Below, in pieces: positions 7,953 to 16,256 of a stretch of 64,000 bases of DNA. Position numbers and translations under genes: made by a program. Every line of letters begins with the position of its first letter. Position 1 is the first letter of the stretch. The DNA is from Pedobacter zeae (GTDB lineage: Bacteria; Bacteroidota; Bacteroidia; Sphingobacteriales; Sphingobacteriaceae). The notes beneath the pieces were generated by a model. That model saw nothing but the letters and a program-made list of their open reading frames with translations, was not told the origin of the DNA and did not search any database. The DNA is taken from positions 1,253,395 to 1,317,394 of the forward strand of contig NZ_JACIEF010000003.1 of the NCBI RefSeq assembly GCF_014196715.1, read 5' to 3'.

Positions 7953-9038
7953 TTATTGTTTGTGCTTTAATTCCTCGATCACATTTTGCCAGCTACCGGA
8001 ATTTCCGCTTACGCTTTTTAACAGTTCATTTTGTGCCGGATCAAAATAAACCGATAACCTCAATACAGGCAACGCAAGTGCAGGTTTAAACATCGTTCCG
8101 GGAGCAAAACCGGGTTCGTTGTTCTTCGCCCGGTCCCGATCGAATTTAACGGTGGTATTTACATATTCTTCATGCTGTTTTTCGCCTCTGATGTAAGGGA
8201 ACAGCCATTCTACAGATTTTTTAATCGACGAACCCTTGGGCGATTCGTAGGTATAAAAATCAGGCCCCTTTGCGCGGTCGATGATTATGGCCAGCTTTAA
8301 CATGGGTTCCAGATCGTAAATGTGGTAATGCATGGCATCACGCTCCTTAAAATCCAAACTGGTGCCATCAGGATATAGGTTAGTGTTAATGTGACTTTTC
8401 AGGTTTTCGATTGTCCAGTTGATCAATTCCTGGTTATGGAGTGCATAACCAATTTCGCCAACCACTTTTAAACGGTGTGCATTCCAGTTGTTAATGGCAG
8501 TGGCCCTTCCGGCTTTCATTCGCTTGCTGTTGATTTCGGTCCAGGCAGTTTCACTCAGCCATTGTTCAATCTGTTTTTTATGATCGCTTGGAATGTCTTG
8601 TTTGATCAGGTCGTAAGCCTCAACCGCCGGATCGAGGTTGGTATCATCGATTGGATCGCCATTGGGTTTGTTGGTTTTGGCCCATGCTAAAAGAAATTCT
8701 ACACATTTGTTCAAATATCTCTGATCATGGGTAATCCGGTATTGCAAGGCCAATGCAAACATTTTGCCCATATCGGCAAGGGCCGCCTGAGTTTTTACTT
8801 TCTTCGGATTTCCTTTCAGTAAACCTTCCGTTCTGATGGTATCGAGAGGGTTGGGCTGTTCGCCCAGGTAGGTTAAAGCCGATTTTTCGAAGTCCTGGTA
8901 TCGTTTTTTGGTTTCTTCATCGTTTTTAATCCTGCTTTTCAGCTTTGCGGTTTCGGTACTGGTTAAACTTACAACCTGCCCAAAAGCAACAAAAGATAGT
9001 GAAGCGAGTGCGATGGTAACAACAAACTTTCTCATCAT
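7953..9038 (-). CDS. Secreted alginate lyase domain protein
   Basis: The product has 361 residues and a Bacteroidota signal peptide (residues 1-21, ending AFGQ). The body matches the alpha-toroid alginate lyase family (PF05426, PL5-like): DMGKMFALALQYRITHDQRYL, a helix pair with AWAKTNKPNGDPIDDTNLDP, and an active-site-like NNWNAHRLKVVGEIG stretch near residue 185, with GTSLDFKERDAMHYHIYDLEP further on (key His, Tyr and Arg present). The family depolymerises alginate or related uronate chains by beta-elimination in the periplasm. No PUL transporter genes (susCD) are nearby, so the substrate is open. Two adjacent ATG codons at 9038 and 9035 are equivalent starts. Confidence 0.8.
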   Translation of the reverse strand: MMRKFVVTIALASLSFVAFGQVVSLTSTETAKLKSRIKNDEETKKRYQDFEKSALTYLGEQPNPLDTIRTEGLLKGNPKKVKTQAALADMGKMFALALQYRITHDQRYLNKCVEFLLAWAKTNKPNGDPIDDTNLDPAVEAYDLIKQDIPSDHKKQIEQWLSETAWTEINSKRMKAGRATAINNWNAHRLKVVGEIGYALHNQELINWTIENLKSHINTNLYPDGTSLDFKERDAMHYHIYDLEPMLKLAIIIDRAKGPDFYTYESPKGSSIKKSVEWLFPYIRGEKQHEEYVNTTVKFDRDRAKNNEPGFAPGTMFKPALALPVLRLSVYFDPAQNELLKSVSGNSGSWQNVIEELKHKQ

Positions 9039-9106
9039 AAATGGATTGAATTTTTATTCCTTGTTACAAATCTAATTTTTTATTCAGCATGCATTTAATT
9101 TATTCC

Positions 9107-9136
9107 TTTTTTATACCAGCCAAATTTTTATTTTTG
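9107..9136 (+). promoter_or_regulatory. Candidate promoter of the YfhO gene
   Basis: TATTTTTG at 9129-9136 fits TAnnTTTG; TTTT at 9107-9110 is an imperfect -33 element 18 bases upstream. The element ends 28 bases before the gene start. Confidence 0.4.
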
Positions 9137-9164
9137 ACGTTCGTTTAAACTTAAACAAACCTTG

Positions 9165-11660
9165 ATGAATAACTGGTTTAATAAAAATGGCATTCACTTA
9201 GCCATTATTGCATTTTTTGTAGTCATTACATTTGCCTACTTCAGTCCTGTTCTGCAGGGTAAGGCACCACAGCAGGGTGATGTTTTGCAGGCCAAAGCCA
9301 TGCAAAAAGAAATTATGGATATTAAGGAGAAAGATGGCAAAGGCCCACTTTGGACCAACCAGATGTTCGGTGGTATGCCAGCTTACCAGATCTGGGTACA
9401 GTATCCGCTCAATATTACAACCTATGGCATTGATGTAATTAAAGGCATATTCCCCGATCCTGTTGGAACAGTCTTATTATATCTTTTAGGCGCGTACCTG
9501 TTATTCTGTGTATTAAAAATTAATCCATGGCTTGCTGCTGCGGGAGCAATCGCTTTTGCATTTACATCCTATAATTTTATTATAATAGCAGCCGGACATA
9601 GCAATAAGGCTTTGGCCATTGGCTTTTTTGCCCCTATCTTGGCAGCCATTATCATTACCCTGAGGGGCCGTTATCTGATTGGTGGAAGTTTACTGGCCCT
9701 TTTTATGGCTTTAGAGATCCGCTCTAACCATATTCAAATGACCTATTATTTATTTATTGCGTTGTTTATCCTGGCCTGTATAGAGTTTTACCATGCGTTT
9801 AAAGCGAAGCAGCTTCCGGCTTTTGGTAAATCAATCGCTTACATTGTTTCAGGTATTTTGTTATCTGTTTTAGTGAATGCAGGCACCTTGTGGACTACCT
9901 ACGAGTATGGTAAGGAGACCATTCGTGGTAAATCTAACTTAACAACCGACAAAGCCGAACCTGCAAATGGTTTGGATAAAGCGTATGCTTACCAGTGGAG
10001 CCAGGGTGTTGGCGAGAGTTTCTCGTTCCTGATCCCAAATATTTATGGTGGTGCAAGCAGTATTGATGAAATGATCAAACCTGAAAGCAATACTTATAAA
10101 GCGGTAGAGAAAAATCTTCAAGGTGTAGATCCACGTCAGGCCATTGGTTATGTTGCACAAAATTTGGGTACTAACCAGTATTGGGGCAATAAACCCGGTA
10201 CCTCTGGGCCATATTATTTTGGGGCGATTATCTGTTTCTTATTTATATTCGGATTGTTTATTGTAAAACACCGTTGGAAATGGTGGATTTTAGGCACCAG
10301 TATTTTGTTATTGTTCTTATCATTCGGACAAAACCTGCCATTTATTTCTGACATCTTTTTTGATTATCTGCCGGGTTACAATAAATTCAGGGCTGTTGAA
10401 TCAATATTGGCAGTTGTAGGCCTCTTGGTTCCTTTATTGGCAATATTGGCCATTAAGGAGGCTCAGGATGGAAAATACGATCAAAAATATTTAGTAAAGC
10501 GTTTAACATGGTCAGCAGGTATAACAGGCGGTTTTGCATTGATCATTGCCGTAATCCCAACCGCGTTTTTCAGCTTTACGCAGGCTAACCAGGCACAGGT
10601 TTTAGATGCTTTAACACAAACATTACAAAATAACCGCGCCGCGGCGATGGATATTTTAAATGGCATTGTTGCTGATCGTGTCGCTCTGGCCCGTGCCGAT
10701 GCTTTACGTTCGTTATTATTTATTGTGGTAGGTTTTGGTATTACCTGGGCTTTCATTACCAAAAAGATGAATATGCAACTGGCTTTTGGTTTACTGGCTT
10801 TATTTACACTGATTGATTTATGGCAGGTAGACCGCCGTTATTTGAACAACCAGAATTTTGTAAGTAAATCTGATTTGGATAACCACTACCAGCCAAGGGA
10901 TGTTGATAATTTTATTTCGGCAGATAAAGATCCAAACTTCAGGGTTTTCGATCTGTCGTTGGGCGATCCGTTTAAAAGTGCTGAAACTTCTTATTTCCAC
11001 AAAACCGTTGGTGGCTTCCATTCGGCGAGGCTTAAACGTTTCCAGGAACTGGTAGATAACCAGATGACGAAAAGCATCAACCAGGACGTTCTTGATATGT
11101 TAAATACCAAGTATATCATTACACAGGATCCTCAAAACGGATCGTACAAAATGCAGCGTAATGCAACAGCAGCTGGTAATGCCTGGTTTGTACAGAGTGT
11201 GCAGTTTGCTAAAAATGCCGATGAGGAAATGAAAGCGATCAGCAGCTTCGATGCCAAAAAAGAAGCCATTGTTGATGAAAGTTTCAAAAGCTTGATCGAT
11301 ACTAAGCGCTTAGGAACCGGTCAGGAAGGTTTTATCAAGTTAACCAGCTATAATCCTGATCATTTAACCTACGAATACTCTACCGCTAAAGATGCAATTG
11401 CTGTATTTTCTGAGATTTATTATGATAAGGGTTGGAAAATGTACATTGATGGTGTAGAAAAGCCGTATTTCAGGGCTGATTATATTTTACGTGCGGCTCA
11501 GCTGGAAGCAGGTAACCATAAACTTGAGTTTATTTTCCATCCAACTTCGTATTACACAGGAGAAAAAATCTCTTTAGCTGGATCGATTTTATTATTGGCC
11601 GGCTTAGGTTTCGGTTTTTACAGCGAAGAAAAGAAGAAAAAGAAAGCGGTTAAAGCTTAG
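9165..11660 (+). CDS. YfhO family polytopic membrane protein
   Basis: An 831-residue membrane protein with about twelve hydrophobic segments spread over residues 10-560 and a C-terminal soluble region followed by a last hydrophobic segment (LAGSILLLAGLGFGFY) and a lysine-rich tail. The first periplasmic loop holds GDVLQAKAMQKE and LWTNQMFGGMPAYQI, typical of Bacteroidota YfhO proteins, a GT-C-like fold family. In Gram-positives YfhO takes part in glycosylation of lipoteichoic acid; a role in moving sugars from lipid carriers onto envelope polymers is plausible here but not shown. The ATG at 9165 was taken in place of the TTG one codon earlier. It ends 23 bases before a terminator and is a single-gene unit. 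Confidence 0.85.
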   Translation: MNNWFNKNGIHLAIIAFFVVITFAYFSPVLQGKAPQQGDVLQAKAMQKEIMDIKEKDGKGPLWTNQMFGGMPAYQIWVQYPLNITTYGIDVIKGIFPDPVGTVLLYLLGAYLLFCVLKINPWLAAAGAIAFAFTSYNFIIIAAGHSNKALAIGFFAPILAAIIITLRGRYLIGGSLLALFMALEIRSNHIQMTYYLFIALFILACIEFYHAFKAKQLPAFGKSIAYIVSGILLSVLVNAGTLWTTYEYGKETIRGKSNLTTDKAEPANGLDKAYAYQWSQGVGESFSFLIPNIYGGASSIDEMIKPESNTYKAVEKNLQGVDPRQAIGYVAQNLGTNQYWGNKPGTSGPYYFGAIICFLFIFGLFIVKHRWKWWILGTSILLLFLSFGQNLPFISDIFFDYLPGYNKFRAVESILAVVGLLVPLLAILAIKEAQDGKYDQKYLVKRLTWSAGITGGFALIIAVIPTAFFSFTQANQAQVLDALTQTLQNNRAAAMDILNGIVADRVALARADALRSLLFIVVGFGITWAFITKKMNMQLAFGLLALFTLIDLWQVDRRYLNNQNFVSKSDLDNHYQPRDVDNFISADKDPNFRVFDLSLGDPFKSAETSYFHKTVGGFHSARLKRFQELVDNQMTKSINQDVLDMLNTKYIITQDPQNGSYKMQRNATAAGNAWFVQSVQFAKNADEEMKAISSFDAKKEAIVDESFKSLIDTKRLGTGQEGFIKLTSYNPDHLTYEYSTAKDAIAVFSEIYYDKGWKMYIDGVEKPYFRADYILRAAQLEAGNHKLEFIFHPTSYYTGEKISLAGSILLLAGLGFGFYSEEKKKKKAVKA

Positions 11661-11683
11661 GCATTTCTTTAAATAGATTTACA

Positions 11684-11715
11684 CCCCGTAGGATTTTAAT
11701 CTTACGGGGTTTTTG
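11684..11715 (+). terminator. Rho-independent terminator after the YfhO gene
   Basis: Stem CCCCGTAGGA / TCTTACGGGG with one mismatch around a short AT loop (11684-11709), followed by a T run to 11715. Confidence 0.85.
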
Positions 11716-11849
11716 TTTTATGGTTTTTACCACGGAAACACAGAAGGCACAGAATATCCTTCAGCCAGTCTTCCCTACGATTCGTCTTACTGAACTTGTT
11801 TCTGTATCTTATAAAGCAAAATCAACCCAACGCCCATCTCATGCCATGT

Positions 11850-11930
11850 GTCATCCTGAGCGCAGTCGAAGGATCTGCAGTCATTTCGAACGCCATGGTG
11901 AATGAAGTTTGGAAATCTGTCGAGATGACG
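11850..11930. repeat. Interspersed intergenic repeat, TCATCCTGAGCG family
   Basis: The left end reads GTCATCCTGAGCGCAGTCGA and continues AGGATCT; the right end reads TCGAGATGACG, roughly the reverse complement of the left end. Related copies are at 14161-14188, 26394-26519 and, inverted, 54453-54480. Confidence 0.7.
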
Positions 11931-12037
11931 ACTTTGAATTCAAGCCCGGCTTTTAATTTGCTTTTGGCATAACCAATACATCAATGGCAAATGAACCATT
12001 GAACTGTAGTGTAATAAAATTTAACAATGTCGTAACA

Positions 12038-12066
12038 TTTGGTTGATAAACAGCGTCTTACCTTTG
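12038..12066 (+). promoter_or_regulatory. Bacteroidota-type promoter
   Basis: TTTG (12038-12041) and TACCTTTG (12059-12066) separated by 17 bases fit the major sigma factor consensus, slightly shorter than the ideal 19. It lies 19 bases before the small gene at 12085 and may also serve the LpxH-like gene. Confidence 0.6.
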
Positions 12067-12084
12067 TATTATTAATGAGGTGAT

Positions 12085-12180
12085 ATGTTAGAATCATTTT
12101 TTGCCGTGTGTTTGTTGATTGTTATACTTTATTTCTTTAGCCCCTTTGAGGTAAAACTCGATGAGGAAGAAGAGTGGTAG
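12085..12180 (+). CDS. Small membrane protein of 31 residues
   Basis: A short open frame begins at ATG 12085 right after a purine-rich GAGGTGA ribosome site, unusually strong for this window, and follows a good promoter at 12038-12066. The peptide starts with a hydrophobic segment (FFAVCLLIVILYFF, residues 5-18) and ends with an acidic tail (KLDEEEEW). This is the form of a single-span small membrane protein with a cytoplasmic acidic tail. No family is recognised. It precedes the LpxH-like gene by 71 bases and may be in the same transcript. Coding status rests on the ribosome site, promoter and composition only. Confidence 0.5.
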   Translation: MLESFFAVCLLIVILYFFSPFEVKLDEEEEW

Positions 12181-12251
12181 CACATCTATTTTATACCGGA
12201 ACTGCTTAAACCGAGCGGTAATAAGATTCTTCCCCCTAAAATTTCCCGTTT

Positions 12252-13106
12252 ATGAATAAAAGAAATGTTGATGTAGTCGTGATCTCCGACGTGCATTTGG
12301 GCACCTATGGCTGCCATGCTAAAGAACTTTTAAAGTACCTTAAAAGCATTAAACCCAAAACATTAATTTTAAACGGCGATATTATCGATATCTGGCAGTT
12401 TAGCAAAAGTTACTGGCCCGAATCGCACATGAAAATCATCCGTAAACTGATGAAATTCGTTTCAGAAGGTGTTCAGGTGCACTACCTCACAGGCAACCAT
12501 GATGAGATGCTTCGCAAGTTCGACGGCATGGAGATGGGAACTTTCCACCTGCAAAATAAACTTATTTTAGAGCTCGACGGCAAAAAGGCCTGGTTTTTTC
12601 ATGGTGATGTTTTTGACGTAACCATGCAGCATTCTAAATGGCTGGCCAAGCTGGGAGCCGTTGGATACGACACACTGATCCTCATTAACAGTTTTGTAAA
12701 CTGGGTGCTTACGGCCTTTGGAAAGGAAAAAATGAGCTTTTCGAAAAAAATTAAGGCAAAATTTAAAGATGCGGTTAAGTTCATCAATAGTTTCGAGCAA
12801 ACAGCAGCCGAACTGGCCATAGAAAAAGGTTATGAGTATGTGGTCTGTGGTCACATCCACCAGGCCGAGCAAAGGGAAATTGCAACTGAACATGGAAAAG
12901 TTACTTACCTGAACAGTGGCGATTGGGTAGAAAGTTTAACGGCTTTGGAGTACCAGGATAAAAAATGGACGGTATTTAAATATGAGCATCAACATTTTAC
13001 AAAGGATGAATTGGATGAAGGAATCCTTTCTGATGCTGAAGATTTAAAAAGCAAACTGGATATAAATATTCTTTTACAGAATATAAAATATGAAATTGCC
13101 CAATAA
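12252..13106 (+). CDS. UDP-2,3-diacylglucosamine diphosphatase-like metallophosphoesterase
   Basis: The 284-residue protein shows all calcineurin-type metallophosphoesterase motifs: DVHLGTYG (near residue 11), GDIIDIW (near 40), GNHDE (near 81), FHGDVFD (near 116) and GHIHQAE (near 205). The long helical insert between the last two motifs (residues 125-190) and the order of motifs match LpxH-type enzymes, which hydrolyse UDP-diacylglucosamine in lipid A synthesis, and the related group found beside glycosyltransferases in Bacteroidota. Whether it is the true LpxH or a paralogue acting on another lipid-linked substrate cannot be decided. It is followed after 20 bases by a glycosyltransferase gene, so the two probably form an operon working at the inner membrane. 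Confidence 0.8.
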   Translation: MNKRNVDVVVISDVHLGTYGCHAKELLKYLKSIKPKTLILNGDIIDIWQFSKSYWPESHMKIIRKLMKFVSEGVQVHYLTGNHDEMLRKFDGMEMGTFHLQNKLILELDGKKAWFFHGDVFDVTMQHSKWLAKLGAVGYDTLILINSFVNWVLTAFGKEKMSFSKKIKAKFKDAVKFINSFEQTAAELAIEKGYEYVVCGHIHQAEQREIATEHGKVTYLNSGDWVESLTALEYQDKKWTVFKYEHQHFTKDELDEGILSDAEDLKSKLDINILLQNIKYEIAQ

Positions 13107-13126
13107 TTTTAGATATTCGGGCACAA

Positions 13127-14128
13127 ATGAGGATACTTTACGCAATACAGGGGACGGGAAACGGCCATATCAGCAGGGCTAGGGAAATTATTCCTCTGCT
13201 TCAAAAATATGGCGAATTGGATATTTTGGTTAGCGGAACACAGGCTGATGTCAAATTAAGTCAGCCGGTTAAATATCAGTTACATGGTTTTAGCTTCATT
13301 TTTGGGAAAAAAGGTGGTGTAGATCATTATAAAACCTGGCTGAACATGAATCTTTTCCGTTTCAGGAAAGACATGAAGAAACTGCCGCTCAAAGAATACG
13401 ACTTAATTGTTAACGATTTTGAACCTGTAAGCGCCTGGGCCTGTAAACTGCAGGGGATCGACTGTGTATCATTAAGCCACCAGGCAGCATTTAAATCAAA
13501 AAAAGTACCCCGTCCAAGAACGTTAGACTGGGGAAAGCTTATTTTGAGCCGTTATGCGCCCACTAAATACCACATTGGTTTCCATTTCGACCGGTATGAT
13601 ACTTTTATCCATACCCCGGTAATCAGGGCAGAGATCAGAAACCTGAAAAGTGAAAATTTAGGGCATTATACCGTATACCTCCCTGCCATTGATGATAAGC
13701 GCCTGGTAAAACTGTTTACCCAATTGCCGGATATTACCTGGCAGGTTTTCTCTAAACACAGCAAGGTTGCCTATCAGCAAGGTAATGTTTTTGTAGAGCC
13801 TGTAAACAACGAAAAGTTTAATAAAAGTTTGGCTACCTGCGAAGGTCTTTTTACCGGAGGTGGCTTCGAAGGGCCGGCTGAGGCGCTTTATTTAAAGAAA
13901 AAGCTGCTTGTAGCCCCTATGCGTTTTCAGTTTGAACAGCAGTGTAATGCTTATGCCTTAAAGCAGTTTGGCTTACCGGTAATCTGGGGCAGTACGCGCA
14001 ACTGGTTACCTATTGTTAAAAACTGGGTGGAAAATCCTCAGAAACACGAATTCGATTTTCCGGATGAAACCGCACAGATTATCGATGATATGGTGAGGAA
14101 ATACGCAAGGGTTGGTCCGAAGTCTTGA
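13127..14128 (+). CDS. Glycosyltransferase family protein (MJ1255/TIGR00661-like, GT-B fold)
   Basis: The 333-residue protein starts with MRILYAIQGTGNGHISRA, the glycine-rich N-terminal loop of UDP-glycosyltransferases such as MurG-like and MJ1255-like enzymes, and has the donor-site loop GLFTGGGFEGPAEALYLKK near residue 245, followed by FEQQCNAYALKQFG. These are the acceptor and donor lobes of a GT-B enzyme. Substrates are unknown; its coupling to the preceding lipid-sugar phosphatase suggests glycolipid synthesis. The 3' end of the gene runs into a 7-base repeat block (AGTC-containing units from 14114), so the last five residues are encoded by repeat sequence. Confidence 0.75.
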   Translation: MRILYAIQGTGNGHISRAREIIPLLQKYGELDILVSGTQADVKLSQPVKYQLHGFSFIFGKKGGVDHYKTWLNMNLFRFRKDMKKLPLKEYDLIVNDFEPVSAWACKLQGIDCVSLSHQAAFKSKKVPRPRTLDWGKLILSRYAPTKYHIGFHFDRYDTFIHTPVIRAEIRNLKSENLGHYTVYLPAIDDKRLVKLFTQLPDITWQVFSKHSKVAYQQGNVFVEPVNNEKFNKSLATCEGLFTGGGFEGPAEALYLKKKLLVAPMRFQFEQQCNAYALKQFGLPVIWGSTRNWLPIVKNWVENPQKHEFDFPDETAQIIDDMVRKYARVGPKS

Positions 14129-14352
14129 GTTCTCAGTCCAAAGTCAATGCTCTTTGATTTTGTCATCCTGAACGTAGTCGAAGGATCCCGGCGTTTTAGC
14201 TCTCGCAAGGGTTATTTCATTTAATGCAAGATACTGCGTAACCTAAACCAGACAGCAGTGAACGCAGTGAGGTAAAGCGGATGGCAGGACGATCAGGACC
14301 TAAAAGAAGGCCCTCTCTTTAGTCTTTCCGTTTTAGTCTTACGCACTCTTAA
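14114..14352. repeat. Intergenic repeat element flanked by AGTC-containing heptamers
   Basis: Five in-phase 7-base units (14114-14148; for example 14121-14127 AGTCTTG, 14135-14141 AGTCCAA, 14142-14148 AGTCAAT) overlap the end of the glycosyltransferase gene. A second block at 14318-14352 repeats TTTAGTC twice at a 14-base interval. Between them lie a TCATCCTGAACG-AGTCGAAGGATC repeat copy (14161-14188) and a GC-richer stretch with CAGTGAACGCAGTGAGG. Confidence 0.65.
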
Positions 14353-14388
14353 ATTATTTTCTTTACTTTGTCTACTCTTTAAAAAGGC

Positions 14389-15369
14389 ATGATAAATCAG
14401 TTTAGAAAGCTAAATCCAATTAACCTCGTATTCTTGCTGGCGTACACTTTCTTTTTGCGTATTGCCATTTTTCACGAAACGCACGATAAACTGAATTTTG
14501 ATTTTTTAGAACCCTTTGCCCGCTTGCTGATCAATATCGATTTAGATAATGCTTTTACACCTTATACCAATATTTTTATTGCATCGGTTCTGGTTTACAT
14601 ACAGGCCTTAATTTTTAACCGGATCGTAAATAATCATAATTTATTGGGTAAGCCGAGTTTTCTTCCGGGTCTGATGCTCATTACCGGAACAAGTTTATTC
14701 ATGCCCTTTATGATCCTTTCGCCAGCACTGATCTGCAATTTTTTGTTGATCTGGATTATCGATAAATTTTTAAAACTCGGTAAAAGTGCTAACTCGATAA
14801 CCAACGTATTCGATATCGGGATGATTATTGCTGTGGGAACATTAATCTATTTTCCGTTTATGGCCATGTTGCTTATGATCTTTTTAGCTTTATTGCTTTT
14901 CAGATCGTTCAGCTGGCGCGAGTGGGTGGCCGGATTGGTCGGATTTATTACCGTATTCTTTTTTCTTGCCGTATTTTATTACTGGAATGACAATTTGAGC
15001 TCATTTTATCAGATCTGGAAGCCATTGGGTAATAAGTTTCCTTCGGTATTTAAAATCAATTATAACGATTACCTGGTACTCATTCCTGTTGCAGTAATTA
15101 TCATACTGGCCTCCCTCCAGCTGCGCGAAAATTTCTTCAGGAGTTTTATCAGTACACGGAAAGGCTTTCAGCTGTTGTTTTTCATGTTTGTTGTTTCGGC
15201 GGCTAGTTTTTACCTTAAACCCGATTTTAGAACATGGCACTTTCTGCTCTGCGTGCCGCCTGGAGCAGTACTCCTGGCTTACTATTTCAGCAATGCCAAA
15301 AAACGCTGGTTTTATGAAACGTTGTTCCTTTTATTTGTGCTTTCAATACAGTATTTTCTGTTTGTTTAA
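14389..15369 (+). CDS. DUF6427-like polytopic membrane protein
   Basis: The 326-residue product is very hydrophobic with nine or ten membrane segments. The N terminus (INQFRKLNPINLVFLLAYTF) and the conserved YIQALIFNRIVNNHNLLGK stretch near residue 80 are typical of a Bacteroidota family now called DUF6427. It has no known function; several members sit close to coaX and lptC genes, as here. It is separated from coaX by 151 bases with its own promoter-like TAGCTTTG (15413-15420), so cotranscription is uncertain. The family name is from memory and less certain than the membrane topology. Confidence 0.6.
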   Translation: MINQFRKLNPINLVFLLAYTFFLRIAIFHETHDKLNFDFLEPFARLLINIDLDNAFTPYTNIFIASVLVYIQALIFNRIVNNHNLLGKPSFLPGLMLITGTSLFMPFMILSPALICNFLLIWIIDKFLKLGKSANSITNVFDIGMIIAVGTLIYFPFMAMLLMIFLALLLFRSFSWREWVAGLVGFITVFFFLAVFYYWNDNLSSFYQIWKPLGNKFPSVFKINYNDYLVLIPVAVIIILASLQLRENFFRSFISTRKGFQLLFFMFVVSAASFYLKPDFRTWHFLLCVPPGAVLLAYYFSNAKKRWFYETLFLLFVLSIQYFLFV

Positions 15370-15520
15370 CCTTTTTTAACAAATAACTAGAACGAAACTT
15401 GACAAAGATTAATAGCTTTGTGCATGATTTTGGGTTAAAGCTTTTTAGGTTTTAATCAGATGGATAAAAAATGGAGTCATTGGAATTTCTAAAAAACATA
15501 TTGGCAGAAGGAGATTTTAA

Positions 15521-16255
15521 ATGCGCCGGCTAAGCATTGATATTGGAAATTCTTCTGCAAAGGTTGCCGTTTTTGCAAATAAGGAAATTGTTCACCACCA
15601 ACGTTTCAATAAACTGGGCATAATTGACTTAGCGCAGCTGATCGAAAAATTTTCGCCAGCAAAATCCATCATCAGCAGTGTAAACCAGGAAATTGGTCAG
15701 CTGGAAATATATTTAAAAAAGCATACCGAGTATACGCGTTTTTCAACCCTATTAACCAACGGCGTCCAAAACAGGTATAAAACGCCACTTACCCTGGGAT
15801 TAGACAGATGGGCAGCGGTTTTAGGAGCAAACGGATTATACCCTGAAAGTGCAAGTTTGGTGGTGGATGCAGGAACCTGTATTACTTACGATGTATTGAG
15901 CCGGTCAAAAGAATATTTTGGCGGAAGCATAAGCCCGGGCATAAAAATGCGTTTTAGGGCGGTACATGAGTATACCGGACGCTTACCTCTGATAGAGTGG
16001 GATGAGCGTGAGGATATAACAGAAGGAACCGACACCTTATCGGCAATTAAGAATGGTGTTTTGCAGGGAATTATAAATGAAATTGAAGGCTTTATTGCCC
16101 TTAATAATAAAAAAGAAAGTGCCTTAAGGGTAATTTTAACGGGTGGTGATGCTAATTTTTTGTATAAGCAATTACAAAACAGCATCTTTGCGCCTCAAAT
16201 TATAAAAGATCCTTACTTGGTATTAAAAGGATTAAATGAAGCTATTGCAGATTAA
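15521..16255 (+). CDS. coaX: Type III pantothenate kinase
   Basis: CoaX phosphorylates pantothenate, the first step of coenzyme A synthesis, and needs a monovalent cation. The 244-residue protein has the ASKHA phosphate loop LSIDIGNSSAKVAVF at residues 4-18, the pantothenate-site motif YKTPLTLGLDRW near residue 87, the DAGTCITYDVL adenosine/phosphate motif near 115 and GGSISPGIKMRFRA near 133. The ATG at 15521 has a GGAG ribosome site and gives the family start. A 20-codon frame (15471-15533) overlaps this start and could be a leader peptide or chance. The gene is the head of a cluster with the barrel protein and lptC. Confidence 0.95.
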   Translation: MRRLSIDIGNSSAKVAVFANKEIVHHQRFNKLGIIDLAQLIEKFSPAKSIISSVNQEIGQLEIYLKKHTEYTRFSTLLTNGVQNRYKTPLTLGLDRWAAVLGANGLYPESASLVVDAGTCITYDVLSRSKEYFGGSISPGIKMRFRAVHEYTGRLPLIEWDEREDITEGTDTLSAIKNGVLQGIINEIEGFIALNNKKESALRVILTGGDANFLYKQLQNSIFAPQIIKDPYLVLKGLNEAIAD

Positions 16256-16256
16256 A

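Larger units (their letters stand above)
11716..12084. other. Gene-free stretch with interspersed repeat copy
   Basis: About 370 bases without a convincing gene. Bases 11719-11750 (TTTTACCACGGAAACACAGA and onward) look like a dispersed element often seen in Bacteroidota genomes. Bases 11850-11930 hold a copy of the TCATCCTGAGCG-AGTCGAAGGATCT family, ending in TCGAGATGACG, so its ends are inverted. The remainder leads into a promoter at 12038-12066. A 61-codon frame at 11720-11905 runs through the repeats and is not considered coding. Confidence 0.6.

Noticed and set aside
7297..8049. 250-codon frame on the + strand
   Set aside because: It starts inside the heptamer arrays and lies antisense to the gbsR-like gene and the start of the alginate-lyase gene region; its composition is Ser/Phe-rich as expected of a complement frame, and no family is recognised.
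11720..11905. 61-codon frame after the YfhO gene
   Set aside because: It runs through interspersed repeat sequence and has no ribosome site or protein-like pattern.
15471..15533. 20-codon frame overlapping the coaX start
   Set aside because: It could be a leader peptide, but there is no run of one amino acid, no attenuator hairpin and no conservation data, so it was kept only as a remark under coaX.
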